Origin: DASVRZ01 sp038230215 | GTDB lineage: Bacteria > Verrucomicrobiota > Verrucomicrobiia > Chthoniobacterales > DASVRZ01 | DNA: 64,000 bases | Direction: 5' to 3' | Assembly (NCBI GenBank): GCA_038230215.1 | Contig: JBBRNR010000004.1 | Location: 62,001 to 126,000, forward strand | Shown here: piece by piece, positions 26,171-34,352 of the stretch | Layout of the letters: every line of letters begins with the position of its first letter | Numbering within the stretch: the stretch's first letter is position 1 | Made by a program: the position numbers and the translations under genes | The notes under the pieces: generated by a model | What the model saw: the letters and a program-made list of their open reading frames with translations, nothing else | Database searches by the model: none | What the model was told of the DNA's origin: nothing

Positions 26171-26325
26171 CCTAAGAGGGCGTCGCAAAAGTCAGTTGTA
26201 GCGTCGAGCCTGTGGCTCGATGAGCTGGGTGGCAGAGGGATTTCTTTCGAGCCATAGGCTCGACGCTACAAACCCGTGCGGGATGCAAACGGGTCCATGC
26301 ACAACTTATTAGACGCCCTCTTAGG
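26171..26325. repeat. nested inverted-repeat element (REP copy 2 inside a 14-bp outer inverted repeat)
   Basis: The outer arms CCTAAGAGGGCGTC (26171-26184) and GACGCCCTCTTAGG (26312-26325) are perfect inverted repeats. Inside lies the REP-like palindrome 26195-26272 (GTTGTAGCGTCGAGCCTGTG.. and ..GGCTCGACGCTACAA), almost the same as at 23533-23590. No transposase frame fits inside 155 bases, so this is MITE- or BIME-like. The right outer arm overlaps the stop codon of the neighbouring gene. Confidence 0.75.
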
Positions 26326-26686
26326 AAGTCGGCGTGGCGGGTTTGGTAGCCTTCGAGAGGGCGCCGCGAAACTGGTGGAGATCGACCACGAGCGGGTCGT
26401 CCTTTTTCAGGGCGCCCTCGATGGAGCTCACGGTGGCACTGGCCAGGGTGTAATTGTTGTCGAGGTCGCTGCGGCGGGTGTCCATGGCGGTGGTGAGGGT
26501 GGATTCGAGACCGGAGATGATACCCTCGTCCTGGGTGACGCTGGTGACTCCGTTGGCGAGCGCGGTAACCCGCAGGGTGGGATCCCATTGCCCCGCGATG
26601 AGGCGGGCTTTGATGGCAGGCTCATTGAGCGTGCCGATGATTTTATCGATGAAGGATTTCTTATCGGCGTCGGTGAGGTCGGGCAT
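26321..26686 (-). CDS. hypothetical protein
   Basis: 121 residues from ATG at 26686 (MPDLTDADKKSFIDKIIG). It looks soluble, helical and moderately acidic, with no signal peptide and no membrane segment. There is a motif-like stretch LIAGQWDPTLRVTALANGV. A family is not recognised. The stop codon lies in the outer arm of the inverted-repeat element. The reading is supported by normal composition and by the terminator 160 bases downstream. Confidence 0.6.
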   Translation of the reverse strand: MPDLTDADKKSFIDKIIGTLNEPAIKARLIAGQWDPTLRVTALANGVTSVTQDEGIISGLESTLTTAMDTRRSDLDNNYTLASATVSSIEGALKKDDPLVVDLHQFRGALSKATKPATPTS

Positions 26687-26808
26687 AGTTTTGGATATAT
26701 AAGGGACGGTTTGACTCGGTCGGTGGGGAAGTTTCACCAGCGAATGCAAGGTTTGTAGAAGTCTGTGTTAGCAAAGTCGAACTTTTATGTCGGCAATAAA
26801 GATGAAAC

Positions 26809-27147
26809 TCAACTATGGGCGTCCGCTTCTCCGAGGATCGACTCCAACTCGGCTCGCAGCACCTCCACGAGGAGCGGGTCCATGCGTTCGTAGTCGTCGG
26901 GAATGTCGAGGTTGCGCACGGTGGGCCAGTTTTCCAAATCGGGGAAGCGCGCACGCAGGCGGGATTCGTATTTGCGCTCCATCACGCAGACGAGGTCGGC
27001 CCATTGCAAGTCGGCCTGGGAGACGCGACGCGGGCTGCTCTCGCTGGTGCCGCCAGATCGGACTGAAACTCGCCCGTCGCCCCGAAAAATGGCCTCGGCG
27101 GTCGGGCTCCGGCGCAGGTTGCGTCCGCAGACGAAGAGGATGTGCAT
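26809..27147 (-). CDS. low-molecular-weight protein tyrosine phosphatase-like protein
   Basis: 112 residues, short for the family. MHILFVCGRNLRRSPTAEAI contains the P-loop C-x5-R-S (Cys7, Arg13, Ser14). RSGGTSESSPRRVS and WADLVCVMERKYESRL match LMW-PTP; the DP acid motif appears as IPDDYERMDPLL. The start is 33 bases after trpG on the same strand, so it probably ends the hisI-trpE-trpG transcript. The substrate is unknown; a role in tryptophan synthesis is not implied. Confidence 0.8.
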   Translation of the reverse strand: MHILFVCGRNLRRSPTAEAIFRGDGRVSVRSGGTSESSPRRVSQADLQWADLVCVMERKYESRLRARFPDLENWPTVRNLDIPDDYERMDPLLVEVLRAELESILGEADAHS

Positions 27148-27180
27148 AACGCGCGGGATGGCGTCTATCGATTGGAAAAA

Positions 27181-27744
27181 CTAGAGTGAGAGGAAGTTTT
27201 TCAGGAGTTGCTTACCCTCGAGTGTCAGGATCGACTCGGGGTGGAATTGAACTCCGTGGATGGGGAATTCTTTGTGGCGCAGGCCCATGATTTCGCCTTC
27301 GGCAGTCTCGGCCGTGATTGCCAGCACGTCGGGAAAGCTGCTGCGCTCGACTAACAAGGAATGGTAACGCGTAGCCTCGAAGGGCATGGGCAAACCGGTG
27401 AAAACGCCCTGGCCGTTGTGCAGAATGGGCGAGGTTTTACCATGCATGAGGCGGCCGGCGCGAATGACGTTGCCGCCATAGACGTCGCCGATGCTTTGGT
27501 GTCCGAGGCAGACGCCTAACAAGGGAATGCTGGGACCAAATTTCTCAATCACGGCACAACTGATTCCCGCCTCGCGCGGGGTGCAGGGGCCGGGAGAAAT
27601 GACGATGCGCTCGGGGGCGAGTTGCGCGATTTCGGCGAGGGTGATTTCGTCGTTGCGGCGAACGAGCAATTCCGCGCCCAGCTCGCCGAAATACTGCACG
27701 AGGTTATACGTGAACGAGTCGTAGTTGTCGATGACCAGGACCAT
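27181..27744 (-). CDS. trpG: anthranilate / aminodeoxychorismate synthase glutamine amidotransferase subunit
   Basis: 187 residues. VLVIDNYDSFTYNLVQYFGE starts the class I amidotransferase; ISPGPCTPREAG, PLLGVCLGHQSIG (catalytic Cys about 78) and the His/Glu pair in VQFHPESI complete the triad. It supplies ammonia to TrpE (or PabB, since the subunit can be shared). Twelve bases follow the trpE stop, consistent with a complex encoded in one operon. Confidence 0.93.
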   Translation of the reverse strand: MVLVIDNYDSFTYNLVQYFGELGAELLVRRNDEITLAEIAQLAPERIVISPGPCTPREAGISCAVIEKFGPSIPLLGVCLGHQSIGDVYGGNVIRAGRLMHGKTSPILHNGQGVFTGLPMPFEATRYHSLLVERSSFPDVLAITAETAEGEIMGLRHKEFPIHGVQFHPESILTLEGKQLLKNFLSL

Positions 27745-27756
27745 GTTAGTCGGATG

Positions 27757-29262
27757 TTAGGATTTGGTGAGTTGCTGCGCGCGGGAGAAGGCTTTCATGA
27801 GGCCCATAGCCTTGTTGACGGTCTCCTGGTATTCGCCCTCGGGGGTGGAATCCGCGACGACTCCGCCACCGGCCTGCACGTAGGCTTTGCCGTCCTTCAA
27901 CACGGCGGTCCGCAGGGCGATGCAGGAGTCGAGCGCGCCGTCGAAGCCGAAGTAACCGACTGCGCCCGCGTAGATGCCACGCTTGTTTTTCTCGACCTGA
28001 TTGATGATTTGCATGGCACGAACCTTCGGCGAGCCGGAGACGGTCCCAGCGGGAAAAGTGGCCCGCATCACGTCGTAGCTAGTACGGTCGCCGCGCAAGG
28101 TTCCGACGACATTGCTAACAATGTGCATGACGTGGCTGTAACGCTCGATGGTCATGAAATCCGTCACGCGCACGCTGCCATATTCGGCAATGCGACCCAC
28201 GTCGTTTCTAGCCAGATCGACTAACATGAGGTGCTCGGCACGCTCCTTGGGATCGGCGAGGAGTTCAGTCGCGTTGTTATCATCCTCGGCTGGGGTCTCG
28301 CCGCGTTTGCGAGTGCCCGCTATGGGACGAATCTCCACTTTCCCCTCGGTGAGCCGCACATGGACTTCGGGAGAACTGCCGACGAGCGCAAACGTCGGAG
28401 AAAAGCGGAAGCAAAAGAGATACGGCGACGGGTTGACCGAGCGCAACGAACGATAGAAGTCGAGCGGCTCTCCGGTGTAGGGAATCTCGAAGCGTTGCGA
28501 CGGCACGATCTGGAAAATGTCGCCGGCATGAATGTATTCCTGCACTGCGGAAACGGTGGCCAGGTATTCCTCGCGCGTGGTGTTACAAGTCGGCGTGACG
28601 GGCGAGCTGACTTGCAGTGTATTCAGCGGCTCGAAAGCGACGGGCTGGCGGAGTTGGTTAACAATGTTAGAAATACGGTCTCTCGCGGAGTCATACGCTG
28701 CCAGCGGATCAGCGCCCTCGGGCAGCCAGGCATTGGCGATGATCTGCAATTTTCGCCGACGATGATCGAAGGCGAGCAGTGTGTCGGTGATAAGGAATTT
28801 CGTTTCTGGCAAACCCAAGTCGTCCTTTGGTGACGGCCCAACGCTTGGCTCGAAGAAACGAACGGCGTCGAAGGTTAGGAAGCCGACCGCGCCGCCGGTG
28901 AAGGCAGGCAACGCCGGTTCGCGCACCGGACGATAACGCGACATGAGTTTCTCCAACTCAGCAAGCGGGTCGGTGTCGGTGGTGAAGATGGTTTCCTGGC
29001 CGTTTTCGAGGATGCGGATTTCCAGATCGCGGCTCTCGAAGACGACGGCCGGATTGCTGCCAAGAAAGGAGTAACGCCCGACGTGGTCGTTGGTTTCGGC
29101 GGATTCGAGCAGGAAAGTATTCTCGCCCGTGTCGATTTTCTGGAAAGCCGAGACGGGCGTTTCGAAGTCAGCAACGAGTTCCGTATAGATGGGGATGAGA
29201 TTTCCCTGGACCGTCTTGGCAAGAAAATCCTCGTAACTGGGAAGGATCGGAAGCGCGCTCAT
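27757..29262 (-). CDS. trpE: anthranilate synthase component I
   Basis: 501 residues from ATG at 29262, which overlaps the hisI stop as ATGA; a longer frame to 29475 is a shadow of hisI. The C-terminal chorismate-binding domain has PIAGTRKRGETP, ERAEHLMLVDLARNDVGRIA, FPAGTVSGSPKVRAMQII and YVQAGGGVVADSTPEGEYQE. ESAETNDHVGRYSFLG in the N-terminal domain carries the feedback LxxS-type region. It converts chorismate to anthranilate with TrpG. No leader-peptide attenuator is visible because trpE is internal to the operon. Confidence 0.95.
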   Translation of the reverse strand: MSALPILPSYEDFLAKTVQGNLIPIYTELVADFETPVSAFQKIDTGENTFLLESAETNDHVGRYSFLGSNPAVVFESRDLEIRILENGQETIFTTDTDPLAELEKLMSRYRPVREPALPAFTGGAVGFLTFDAVRFFEPSVGPSPKDDLGLPETKFLITDTLLAFDHRRRKLQIIANAWLPEGADPLAAYDSARDRISNIVNQLRQPVAFEPLNTLQVSSPVTPTCNTTREEYLATVSAVQEYIHAGDIFQIVPSQRFEIPYTGEPLDFYRSLRSVNPSPYLFCFRFSPTFALVGSSPEVHVRLTEGKVEIRPIAGTRKRGETPAEDDNNATELLADPKERAEHLMLVDLARNDVGRIAEYGSVRVTDFMTIERYSHVMHIVSNVVGTLRGDRTSYDVMRATFPAGTVSGSPKVRAMQIINQVEKNKRGIYAGAVGYFGFDGALDSCIALRTAVLKDGKAYVQAGGGVVADSTPEGEYQETVNKAMGLMKAFSRAQQLTKS

Positions 29263-29648
29263 GGGTGGTAAACGGCGTCGGGATCGAACGCTTTCGCCTC
29301 GGTGACGGCGAGCGGCGTTCCATTCAAATCGAGTTCCTGAAAGAAGCAACTGATGTGGCCGGTGTGGCAGGCAGCGACGTTTTGCCGCACTTCGAAAAGC
29401 AGCGTGTCGCGGTCGCAATCGGTGAACCAGCGAACTACTTCCTGCGTGTGTCCGCTGCTTTCGCCCTTGAACCACGACTTCTGCCGCGACCGGCTCCAGT
29501 AATGCATTTTTCCGGTGGCCAGCGTATCGGCGACAGCTTTTTCATTCATCCAGGCCATCATCAGCACGCGTCCGCTAGGCGTGGGAGTGTTACTGGCTTC
29601 CTGCACGATTGCTGGGATGAGTCCGTCGGAGTTGTATTTGAGATTCAT
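29259..29648 (-). CDS. hisI: phosphoribosyl-AMP cyclohydrolase
   Basis: 129 residues. MMAWMNEKAVADTLATGKMH, YWSRSRQKSWFKGESSGH and FTDCDRDTLLFEV (metal-binding DCDxD) are HisI signatures, and CHTGHISCFFQ gives the zinc cysteines. It is the single-domain HisI without the HisE pyrophosphatase. It performs the third step of histidine synthesis. It overlaps trpE by four bases, an odd pairing of histidine and tryptophan genes in one operon. Confidence 0.95.
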   Translation of the reverse strand: MNLKYNSDGLIPAIVQEASNTPTPSGRVLMMAWMNEKAVADTLATGKMHYWSRSRQKSWFKGESSGHTQEVVRWFTDCDRDTLLFEVRQNVAACHTGHISCFFQELDLNGTPLAVTEAKAFDPDAVYHP

Positions 29649-29683
29649 GGCTAAGGAAAAAAGAGAGCGGAGTTAAAGGGGCA

Positions 29684-29703
29684 TGGCCTAAATAATTAGG
29701 CCA
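29684..29703. promoter_or_regulatory. perfect palindromic hairpin upstream of hisI
   Basis: TGGCCTAA-ATAA-TTAGGCCA is an 8-bp perfect inverted repeat about 36 bases before the hisI start. It could be an operator or a weak hairpin. It also spans the stop of a tiny frame (29696-29845). Confidence 0.35.
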
Positions 29704-29845
29704 GAAAGAGGAGAGCGTCCGGATCGAAGGGATCGGACTCGATTACCAATGCCACCAGTTGATTGCAGGTAAACTCACAAAACGAGATTGCCTCAAGTTG
29801 GAAGGAAGGCAAAAGAATTTTACAGCGGAGTTTCAGGTCATTCAT
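29696..29845 (-). CDS. possible 49-residue small protein upstream of hisI
   Basis: An open frame from ATG at 29845 to TAA at 29696. It encodes a mixed hydrophobic and acidic peptide (MNDLKLRCKILLPSFQLEAI, then ending SDPFDPDALLFLA) with three cysteines. No gene lies on the other strand here. It would be the first gene of the hisI operon, 47 bases before hisI. Nothing else supports it, so it may be chance. Confidence 0.25.
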   Translation of the reverse strand: MNDLKLRCKILLPSFQLEAISFCEFTCNQLVALVIESDPFDPDALLFLA

Positions 29846-29903
29846 GCGACGGAAAAAAGTGGTTGCAAATCATTGTCCAGCTCCTATCTTTCCGACCTTC
29901 AAT

Positions 29904-30173
29904 ATGGCAAAAACATCCTGGATCGAACGTAACGACCGCAAAAAAGCAACCGTGGCAAAATATGCCGCCATCCGTGCGGAACTCAAAGCAAAAGGCGATT
30001 ATGTCGGTCTGCAATCCATTCCCCGCGACGCCAGCCCGACTCGCGTTGTCAATCGTTGCTCAGTCAGCGGTCGCCGTCGTGCTTTCCTGCGCCGTTTTGG
30101 AGTTTCCCGCATTACTTTCCGCGAATTGGCTTCCCACGGGCTCATCCCCGGGATCACCAAATCCAGTTGGTAA
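29904..30173 (+). CDS. rpsN: 30S ribosomal protein S14
   Basis: 89 residues from ATG at 29904. MAKTSWIERNDRKKATVAKY, then NRCSVSGRRRAFLRRFGVSR and the C-terminus SHGLIPGITKSSW are classic S14. The zinc-binding CxxC pairs are missing, so this is the zinc-independent (C-minus) long form. It assembles into the small subunit head. The gene is outside the usual spc operon. It is followed 41 bases on by a zinc-ribbon gene. Confidence 0.95.
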   Translation: MAKTSWIERNDRKKATVAKYAAIRAELKAKGDYVGLQSIPRDASPTRVVNRCSVSGRRRAFLRRFGVSRITFRELASHGLIPGITKSSW

Positions 30174-30214
30174 TTCATCAGCCAACCTCGTGTTGGCATC
30201 CGTCCATTTTCGCC

Positions 30215-30460
30215 ATGCCGATCTATGAATATGAGCTGGTGAAAGGGGATTGCACGATTTGTCAGGGGCGGTTCGAACTCCGACGCCCCATTTCCCGACC
30301 CGAATTGACGCAATGTCCGCTCTGCAAAAAAGCGGTGCGCAAAGTCATTTCCTCGGTCAACACACCGAATGTCACAAAGCCGCTTTCCATTTCCGACGCG
30401 AAAAAGGCGGGCTTTACCATTCTCGAGAAAAAAGATACAGGAACCTACGAGCGACTCTGA
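30215..30460 (+). CDS. FmdB-type zinc-ribbon protein
   Basis: 81 residues from ATG at 30215. MPIYEYELVKGDCTICQGRF begins like FmdB-family proteins (MPIYEY), with CTIC and CPLC as paired zinc knuckles (about 13-16 and 35-38). The rest (ISDAKKAGFTILEKKDTGTY) is a short tail. The family is named after a putative regulator of formamidase genes; its true role is not known. Close to rpsN and probably in one transcript. Confidence 0.8.
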   Translation: MPIYEYELVKGDCTICQGRFELRRPISRPELTQCPLCKKAVRKVISSVNTPNVTKPLSISDAKKAGFTILEKKDTGTYERL

Positions 30461-30530
30461 AACGCTCCCCTTGAGGCGTCATTAAGGCACCAAATCCGGG
30501 GAAACTCATTTCAGAAATTTTAGGGATACC

Positions 30531-31931
30531 ATGTTTTCTTTTTCACACTTGTTCATTGCTGAGGCAGGCCACGCCTTGCAGGTGGAATGGTCGTCCTCAG
30601 GAGTCATCTTCTGGCAGTTGATGGTCATTCTCTTCCTGGTTTTCCTGAATGGATTTTTCGTGGCTGCGGAGTTTGCGCTGGTCAAGGTAAGAGGTACGCA
30701 GATCGAGGCTGCGATCGACGAAGGCTTGAAAGGCGCGAAATTCGCCCGTCACGTCACGGGTCATCTCGACGCCTATCTTTCCGCCACGCAACTCGGCATT
30801 ACCCTCGCCTCGCTCGGCCTGGGTTGGGTGGGAGAACCGTTTCTGGCCACGATGGTGCAGCCGCTGCTCTTCAAAATCGGCGTCGTCTCCCCCGCTGTGA
30901 TTTCGGGAGTTGCCTTTGGAATTGCCTTCACCCTGATCACATTCCTCCACATTGTGCTCGGTGAATTGACCCCGAAGTCGCTCGCGATTCGCCAGGCTCT
31001 AGGGGTAACGCTTTTCGTCGCGCGTCCCCTGGCCCTGTTTCATTACATCTTCAAGCCGGCGATTTTTTTGCTGAATGGAAGTGCCAATAAAATCCTCAAA
31101 CTCGTCTTTCGCGTTGATCCGGTGAGTGAAACGGAACTCGCCCACAGTGAGGAGGAACTCCGCGTCATCCTCACCGAAAGCGAGAAATCGGAAGAAGTCA
31201 GCTCGCTCGGTCGAGAGATTCTCATGAATGCCCTCGACATGCGAAAACGAGTCGTGCGCGACATCATGACGCCGCGCGGCGAGGTCGTTTCGCTGGACAT
31301 CGAGGAGGATTTTGCCACCAATCTCAAGAAAGCCGTGGAGTCGGGCCACACGCGATTCCCGCTCTGCAAGGAGCATCTCGACAACACCATCGGGCTGGTT
31401 CACGTGAAGGATTTGATCCGCGCCATGCAAAAGCCGTCGCCCGATCTGATGGCACTCAAACGCGACCTGCTACCCGTGCCAGAAATGATGCCACTGGAAA
31501 AATTGCTCAAGCTTTTCCTCGGTAAACAGACACATCTGGCCGCAGTCGTGGACGAGTTTGGCGGCACCGTCGGCATCGTGACCCTAGACAACGTGCTCGC
31601 GGAATTGGTCGGCGACATTCAGGACGAATTCGACACCGACGACAACGAATTCAAAAAGGTGAACGAGGACGAATTCACCGTAAAAGGTAGCCTCGGCCTC
31701 TATGAACTGCAAGATCTGGTCGATCTGCACCTCGAAAGCAGCGAGGTCAGCACCATCGGCGGCCACGTCACGCACCTGCTCGGCCACTTGCCGAAACAGG
31801 GCGAAAGCGTCCGCATCGAAGAATATCTGGCGACGATCACGGAAACGGACGGTCGCCGTGTGCTGCAGGTCCATTTCAAACGCGCCCCACTAAAGGATGA
31901 AAATATAAAGGAGCAAAATGTCTGGGACTGA
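30531..31931 (+). CDS. CNNM/CorC (hemolysin-family) transporter with CBS domains
   Basis: 466 residues. The N-terminal CNNM membrane domain has LMVILFLVFLNGFFVAAEFA and ATQLGITLASLGLGWVGEPF, plus HIVLGELTPKSLAI. A CBS pair follows (from about 215: RDIMTPRGEVVSL .. IGLVHVKDLIRAM), and the C-terminal CorC_HlyC domain has VVDEFGGTVGIVTLDNVLAE and VKGSLGLYELQDLV. Members export Mg2+ (and sometimes Co2+) across the inner membrane. It appears to have its own promoter. Confidence 0.92.
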   Translation: MFSFSHLFIAEAGHALQVEWSSSGVIFWQLMVILFLVFLNGFFVAAEFALVKVRGTQIEAAIDEGLKGAKFARHVTGHLDAYLSATQLGITLASLGLGWVGEPFLATMVQPLLFKIGVVSPAVISGVAFGIAFTLITFLHIVLGELTPKSLAIRQALGVTLFVARPLALFHYIFKPAIFLLNGSANKILKLVFRVDPVSETELAHSEEELRVILTESEKSEEVSSLGREILMNALDMRKRVVRDIMTPRGEVVSLDIEEDFATNLKKAVESGHTRFPLCKEHLDNTIGLVHVKDLIRAMQKPSPDLMALKRDLLPVPEMMPLEKLLKLFLGKQTHLAAVVDEFGGTVGIVTLDNVLAELVGDIQDEFDTDDNEFKKVNEDEFTVKGSLGLYELQDLVDLHLESSEVSTIGGHVTHLLGHLPKQGESVRIEEYLATITETDGRRVLQVHFKRAPLKDENIKEQNVWD

Positions 31932-32039
31932 CCTTCCATTGGCGAAAATGTTGTCGTCACAGAACCGGATGGCGCGTAACAACGTATCCTTGGCAGGCCG
32001 CCGAAGACATCTGGCCAGCGGCCAGCGCTTCCCGGATTT

Positions 32040-32807
32040 ATGCTGATCGACACGCATGCGCATCTCGATTACCCGGAATTCGCTTCGGATTTTTCGGAGA
32101 TTCTCGCAAGGGCCTCTGAGTCGGGTGTGACTCGCATGGTGAGCATCGCGACCGGGCTGGCAAGCAGCCGGGCAGTGATCGAATTATCGAAAAAACACTC
32201 ACAGATTTTCCCAGTTATTGGCATCCACCCCAACGCGGTCGAAGAGGAACCCGAGGACTTCCTTGCCACTCTACGCACTCTTGCCAGCGAAAACAAAATC
32301 GCCGCCATCGGCGAAACGGGGCTGGATTATTATCGCAACGAGACGGACCCCAATAAGTCGCGCCAGGCTGATTTTTTTCGCCAGCAACTGGAGCTGGCAG
32401 CCGAGTTCCATTTGAATGTAGTCATACATCAGCGCGCCGCGTGGGACGACACTGTCGCGATTCTTACCGAGTTTGGCAGCGAAATCCGGGCTGTCTTCCA
32501 TTGCTTTGGCGAAGACTTGGATCGCCTCCGGCAGGTCGTCGACATGGGGCATCTCGTCTCCTTCACCGGCATCGCCACGTTCAAGAACGGCGAAAACATG
32601 CGCGCTGCTGCCAGGACACTGACTCCGGGGCAATTTATGGTCGAGACTGACTGCCCCTATCTGGCTCCCGTGCCGTTTCGAGGCAAACGCTGCGAACCGG
32701 CCCACACCCGGCTCGTCGCGGAAACCCTGGCCTCCACTCGCGGTGAGACGCTCGAAACGTTTGCCAAACACACCACTGCAACGGCAGAATCTTTCTTCAA
32801 ATTATGA
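32040..32807 (+). CDS. tatD: TatD family metal-dependent DNase
   Basis: 255 residues. LIDTHAHLDYPEF (HxH), IGETGLDYYR (Glu), VIHQRAAWDD (His) and the C-terminal VETDCPYLAPVPFRGK (Asp) give the TIM-barrel two-metal site. TatD enzymes are 3'-5' exonucleases and deacylase-like hydrolases; the exact role is unsettled. Stop and fabD start overlap (ATGA), so they are translationally coupled. Confidence 0.9.
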   Translation: MLIDTHAHLDYPEFASDFSEILARASESGVTRMVSIATGLASSRAVIELSKKHSQIFPVIGIHPNAVEEEPEDFLATLRTLASENKIAAIGETGLDYYRNETDPNKSRQADFFRQQLELAAEFHLNVVIHQRAAWDDTVAILTEFGSEIRAVFHCFGEDLDRLRQVVDMGHLVSFTGIATFKNGENMRAAARTLTPGQFMVETDCPYLAPVPFRGKRCEPAHTRLVAETLASTRGETLETFAKHTTATAESFFKL

Positions 32808-33748
32808 CCACTTCTACAAAACGCATCGCCCTCCTTTTTTCCGGTCAAGGTGCCCAGGCCGTCGGCATGGGGCAGGATCTCGCCGCGGCATTTCCTATCG
32901 TCCAGTCGCTCTTTGCAGAGGCGGATGAAAAACTCGCCTTTCCGTTGAGTCAGATCGCATTCACCGGCCCGGCGGAGGAATTGACCCGCACCTCGGTCTG
33001 CCAGCCCGCCCTCTATGTCCACGGAATCGCCTGCTTGATCGCGCTGCTCGAGCGCGTGCCGAATCTGAAATTCGTCGCAACGGCGGGCCTGTCGCTCGGG
33101 GAATTTACGGCGCATTGCGCAGCGGGGACTTTCGATTTTCCTACAGGATTGGAACTCGTGGCTCAACGCAGTCGCTTCATGGAGGAGGCCTGCAACAGCA
33201 CCAACGGTGGCATGGCGGCGATGATTGGCGGGGAGGAAAACGACGTGCGCTCGCTCGCAGCGCAAACCGATGTGGACGTGGCGAATTTGAATTGTCCGGG
33301 GCAGATCGTGCTCTCGGGCGAGGCCTCGAAGATCGCGCTGGCGGTCTCAATGGCGAAGGAAGCGGGCGTGCGCCGGGCGACGACATTGAATGTCGCGGGA
33401 GCTTTTCACTCGCGGCTAATGGAGCCGGCATATCAGAAACTGTCCGTCGCGCTGGCCGAGACCACGATGAAAGTCCCGTCTGTTCCAGTTGTTTGCAATG
33501 TGGACGCGGAATCGGTGAACGAGCCGGATCGCGTTCGTGAAACGCTTGCCGAACAAGTCACTGGAAGCGTGCGTTGGACCGAGTCGATTAATTACCTGCT
33601 CGACGAGTTAAAGGTCGATCTGTTTCTGGAGCTCGGTCCGGGCGCTGTCATTGCAGGATTGGTCAATCGTATCCGCAAAGACACGCCGGTGATTTCCATC
33701 TCCGACGTGCCGTCACTGGAAAAAGCTGTGGCCGCATTGACCGCCTAA
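32804..33748 (+). CDS. fabD: malonyl-CoA:ACP transacylase
   Basis: 314 residues. ALLFSGQGAQAVGMGQDL (about 9-26), AGLSLGEFTAHCA (nucleophile Ser; GLSLG in place of the usual GHSLG), QRSRFMEEA (Arg) and VAGAFHSRLMEP (His) mark the FabD active site. It loads malonate onto ACP for fatty acid synthesis. It is away from the usual fab cluster and coupled to tatD. Confidence 0.93.
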   Translation: MTTSTKRIALLFSGQGAQAVGMGQDLAAAFPIVQSLFAEADEKLAFPLSQIAFTGPAEELTRTSVCQPALYVHGIACLIALLERVPNLKFVATAGLSLGEFTAHCAAGTFDFPTGLELVAQRSRFMEEACNSTNGGMAAMIGGEENDVRSLAAQTDVDVANLNCPGQIVLSGEASKIALAVSMAKEAGVRRATTLNVAGAFHSRLMEPAYQKLSVALAETTMKVPSVPVVCNVDAESVNEPDRVRETLAEQVTGSVRWTESINYLLDELKVDLFLELGPGAVIAGLVNRIRKDTPVISISDVPSLEKAVAALTA

Positions 33749-34176
33749 CCCAGCTTCGCGTCTAACGTAATGGTCGCGTTGAGCAATTTGGAAATGGGAC
33801 AGCCAGCTTTTGCCTTGGCGGCGCATTCCTGAAATTTAGCGTCATCGATTCCGGGAATCGTGGCGGTAAGATCGAGATGGCTCGCGGTGACGGCAAAGCC
33901 GCCGTCTTTTTGCTCCAGGGTAATGGTGGCCGTGGTTTCAATCTTTTCAGCGGTAAATCCAGCCTCTCCGAGAATCATGGAGAGTGCCATCGAGAAGCAA
34001 CCCGCATGGGCGGCGCCGATGAGTTCCTCGGGATTGGTGCCTTGCTCGCCGTTCTCGGCCTCGAAGCGGGCTTTGAAGGAATACGGTGTGGCGACGAGTG
34101 CGCCGGATGCGGTGGAGACGGTGCCGGTGCCTTCCTTGAGGCTGCCTTGCCAGATGGCGGATGCTTTTTGTTTCAT
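33745..34176 (-). CDS. OsmC/Ohr-type peroxiredoxin
   Basis: 143 residues from ATG at 34176 (MKQKASAIWQGSLKEGTGTV); the longer frame to 34236 is less likely. EELIGAAHAGCFSMALSMIL and AKAGCPISKLLNATITLDAK carry the two reactive cysteines of the OsmC fold. It reduces organic hydroperoxides with lipoylated or thiol partners. Convergent with fabD (overlap of four bases at the stops). Confidence 0.9.
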   Translation of the reverse strand: MKQKASAIWQGSLKEGTGTVSTASGALVATPYSFKARFEAENGEQGTNPEELIGAAHAGCFSMALSMILGEAGFTAEKIETTATITLEQKDGGFAVTASHLDLTATIPGIDDAKFQECAAKAKAGCPISKLLNATITLDAKLG

Positions 34177-34291
34177 AAATAGATTGGTATGTGTGTGGAA
34201 TCTATTCGTTCCAGAATTAGTGGCGAGATGCGACAACTTTATTTGAGTCGAAGAAAAACAGGCTATCTCGGATTCGGAGTTTCATTCCATT

Positions 34292-34327
34292 AAACAAAAA
34301 AAACCGGACCCGCTTTCGCAGGTCCGG
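34292..34327 (-). terminator. intrinsic terminator of rpsA
   Basis: On the minus strand CCGGACC (34327-34321) pairs with GGTCCGG (34310-34304), followed by eight T. It lies 25 bases after the rpsA stop. Confidence 0.85.
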
Positions 34328-34352
34328 CTTTTGATTCGAGTTTGAGTAATCT

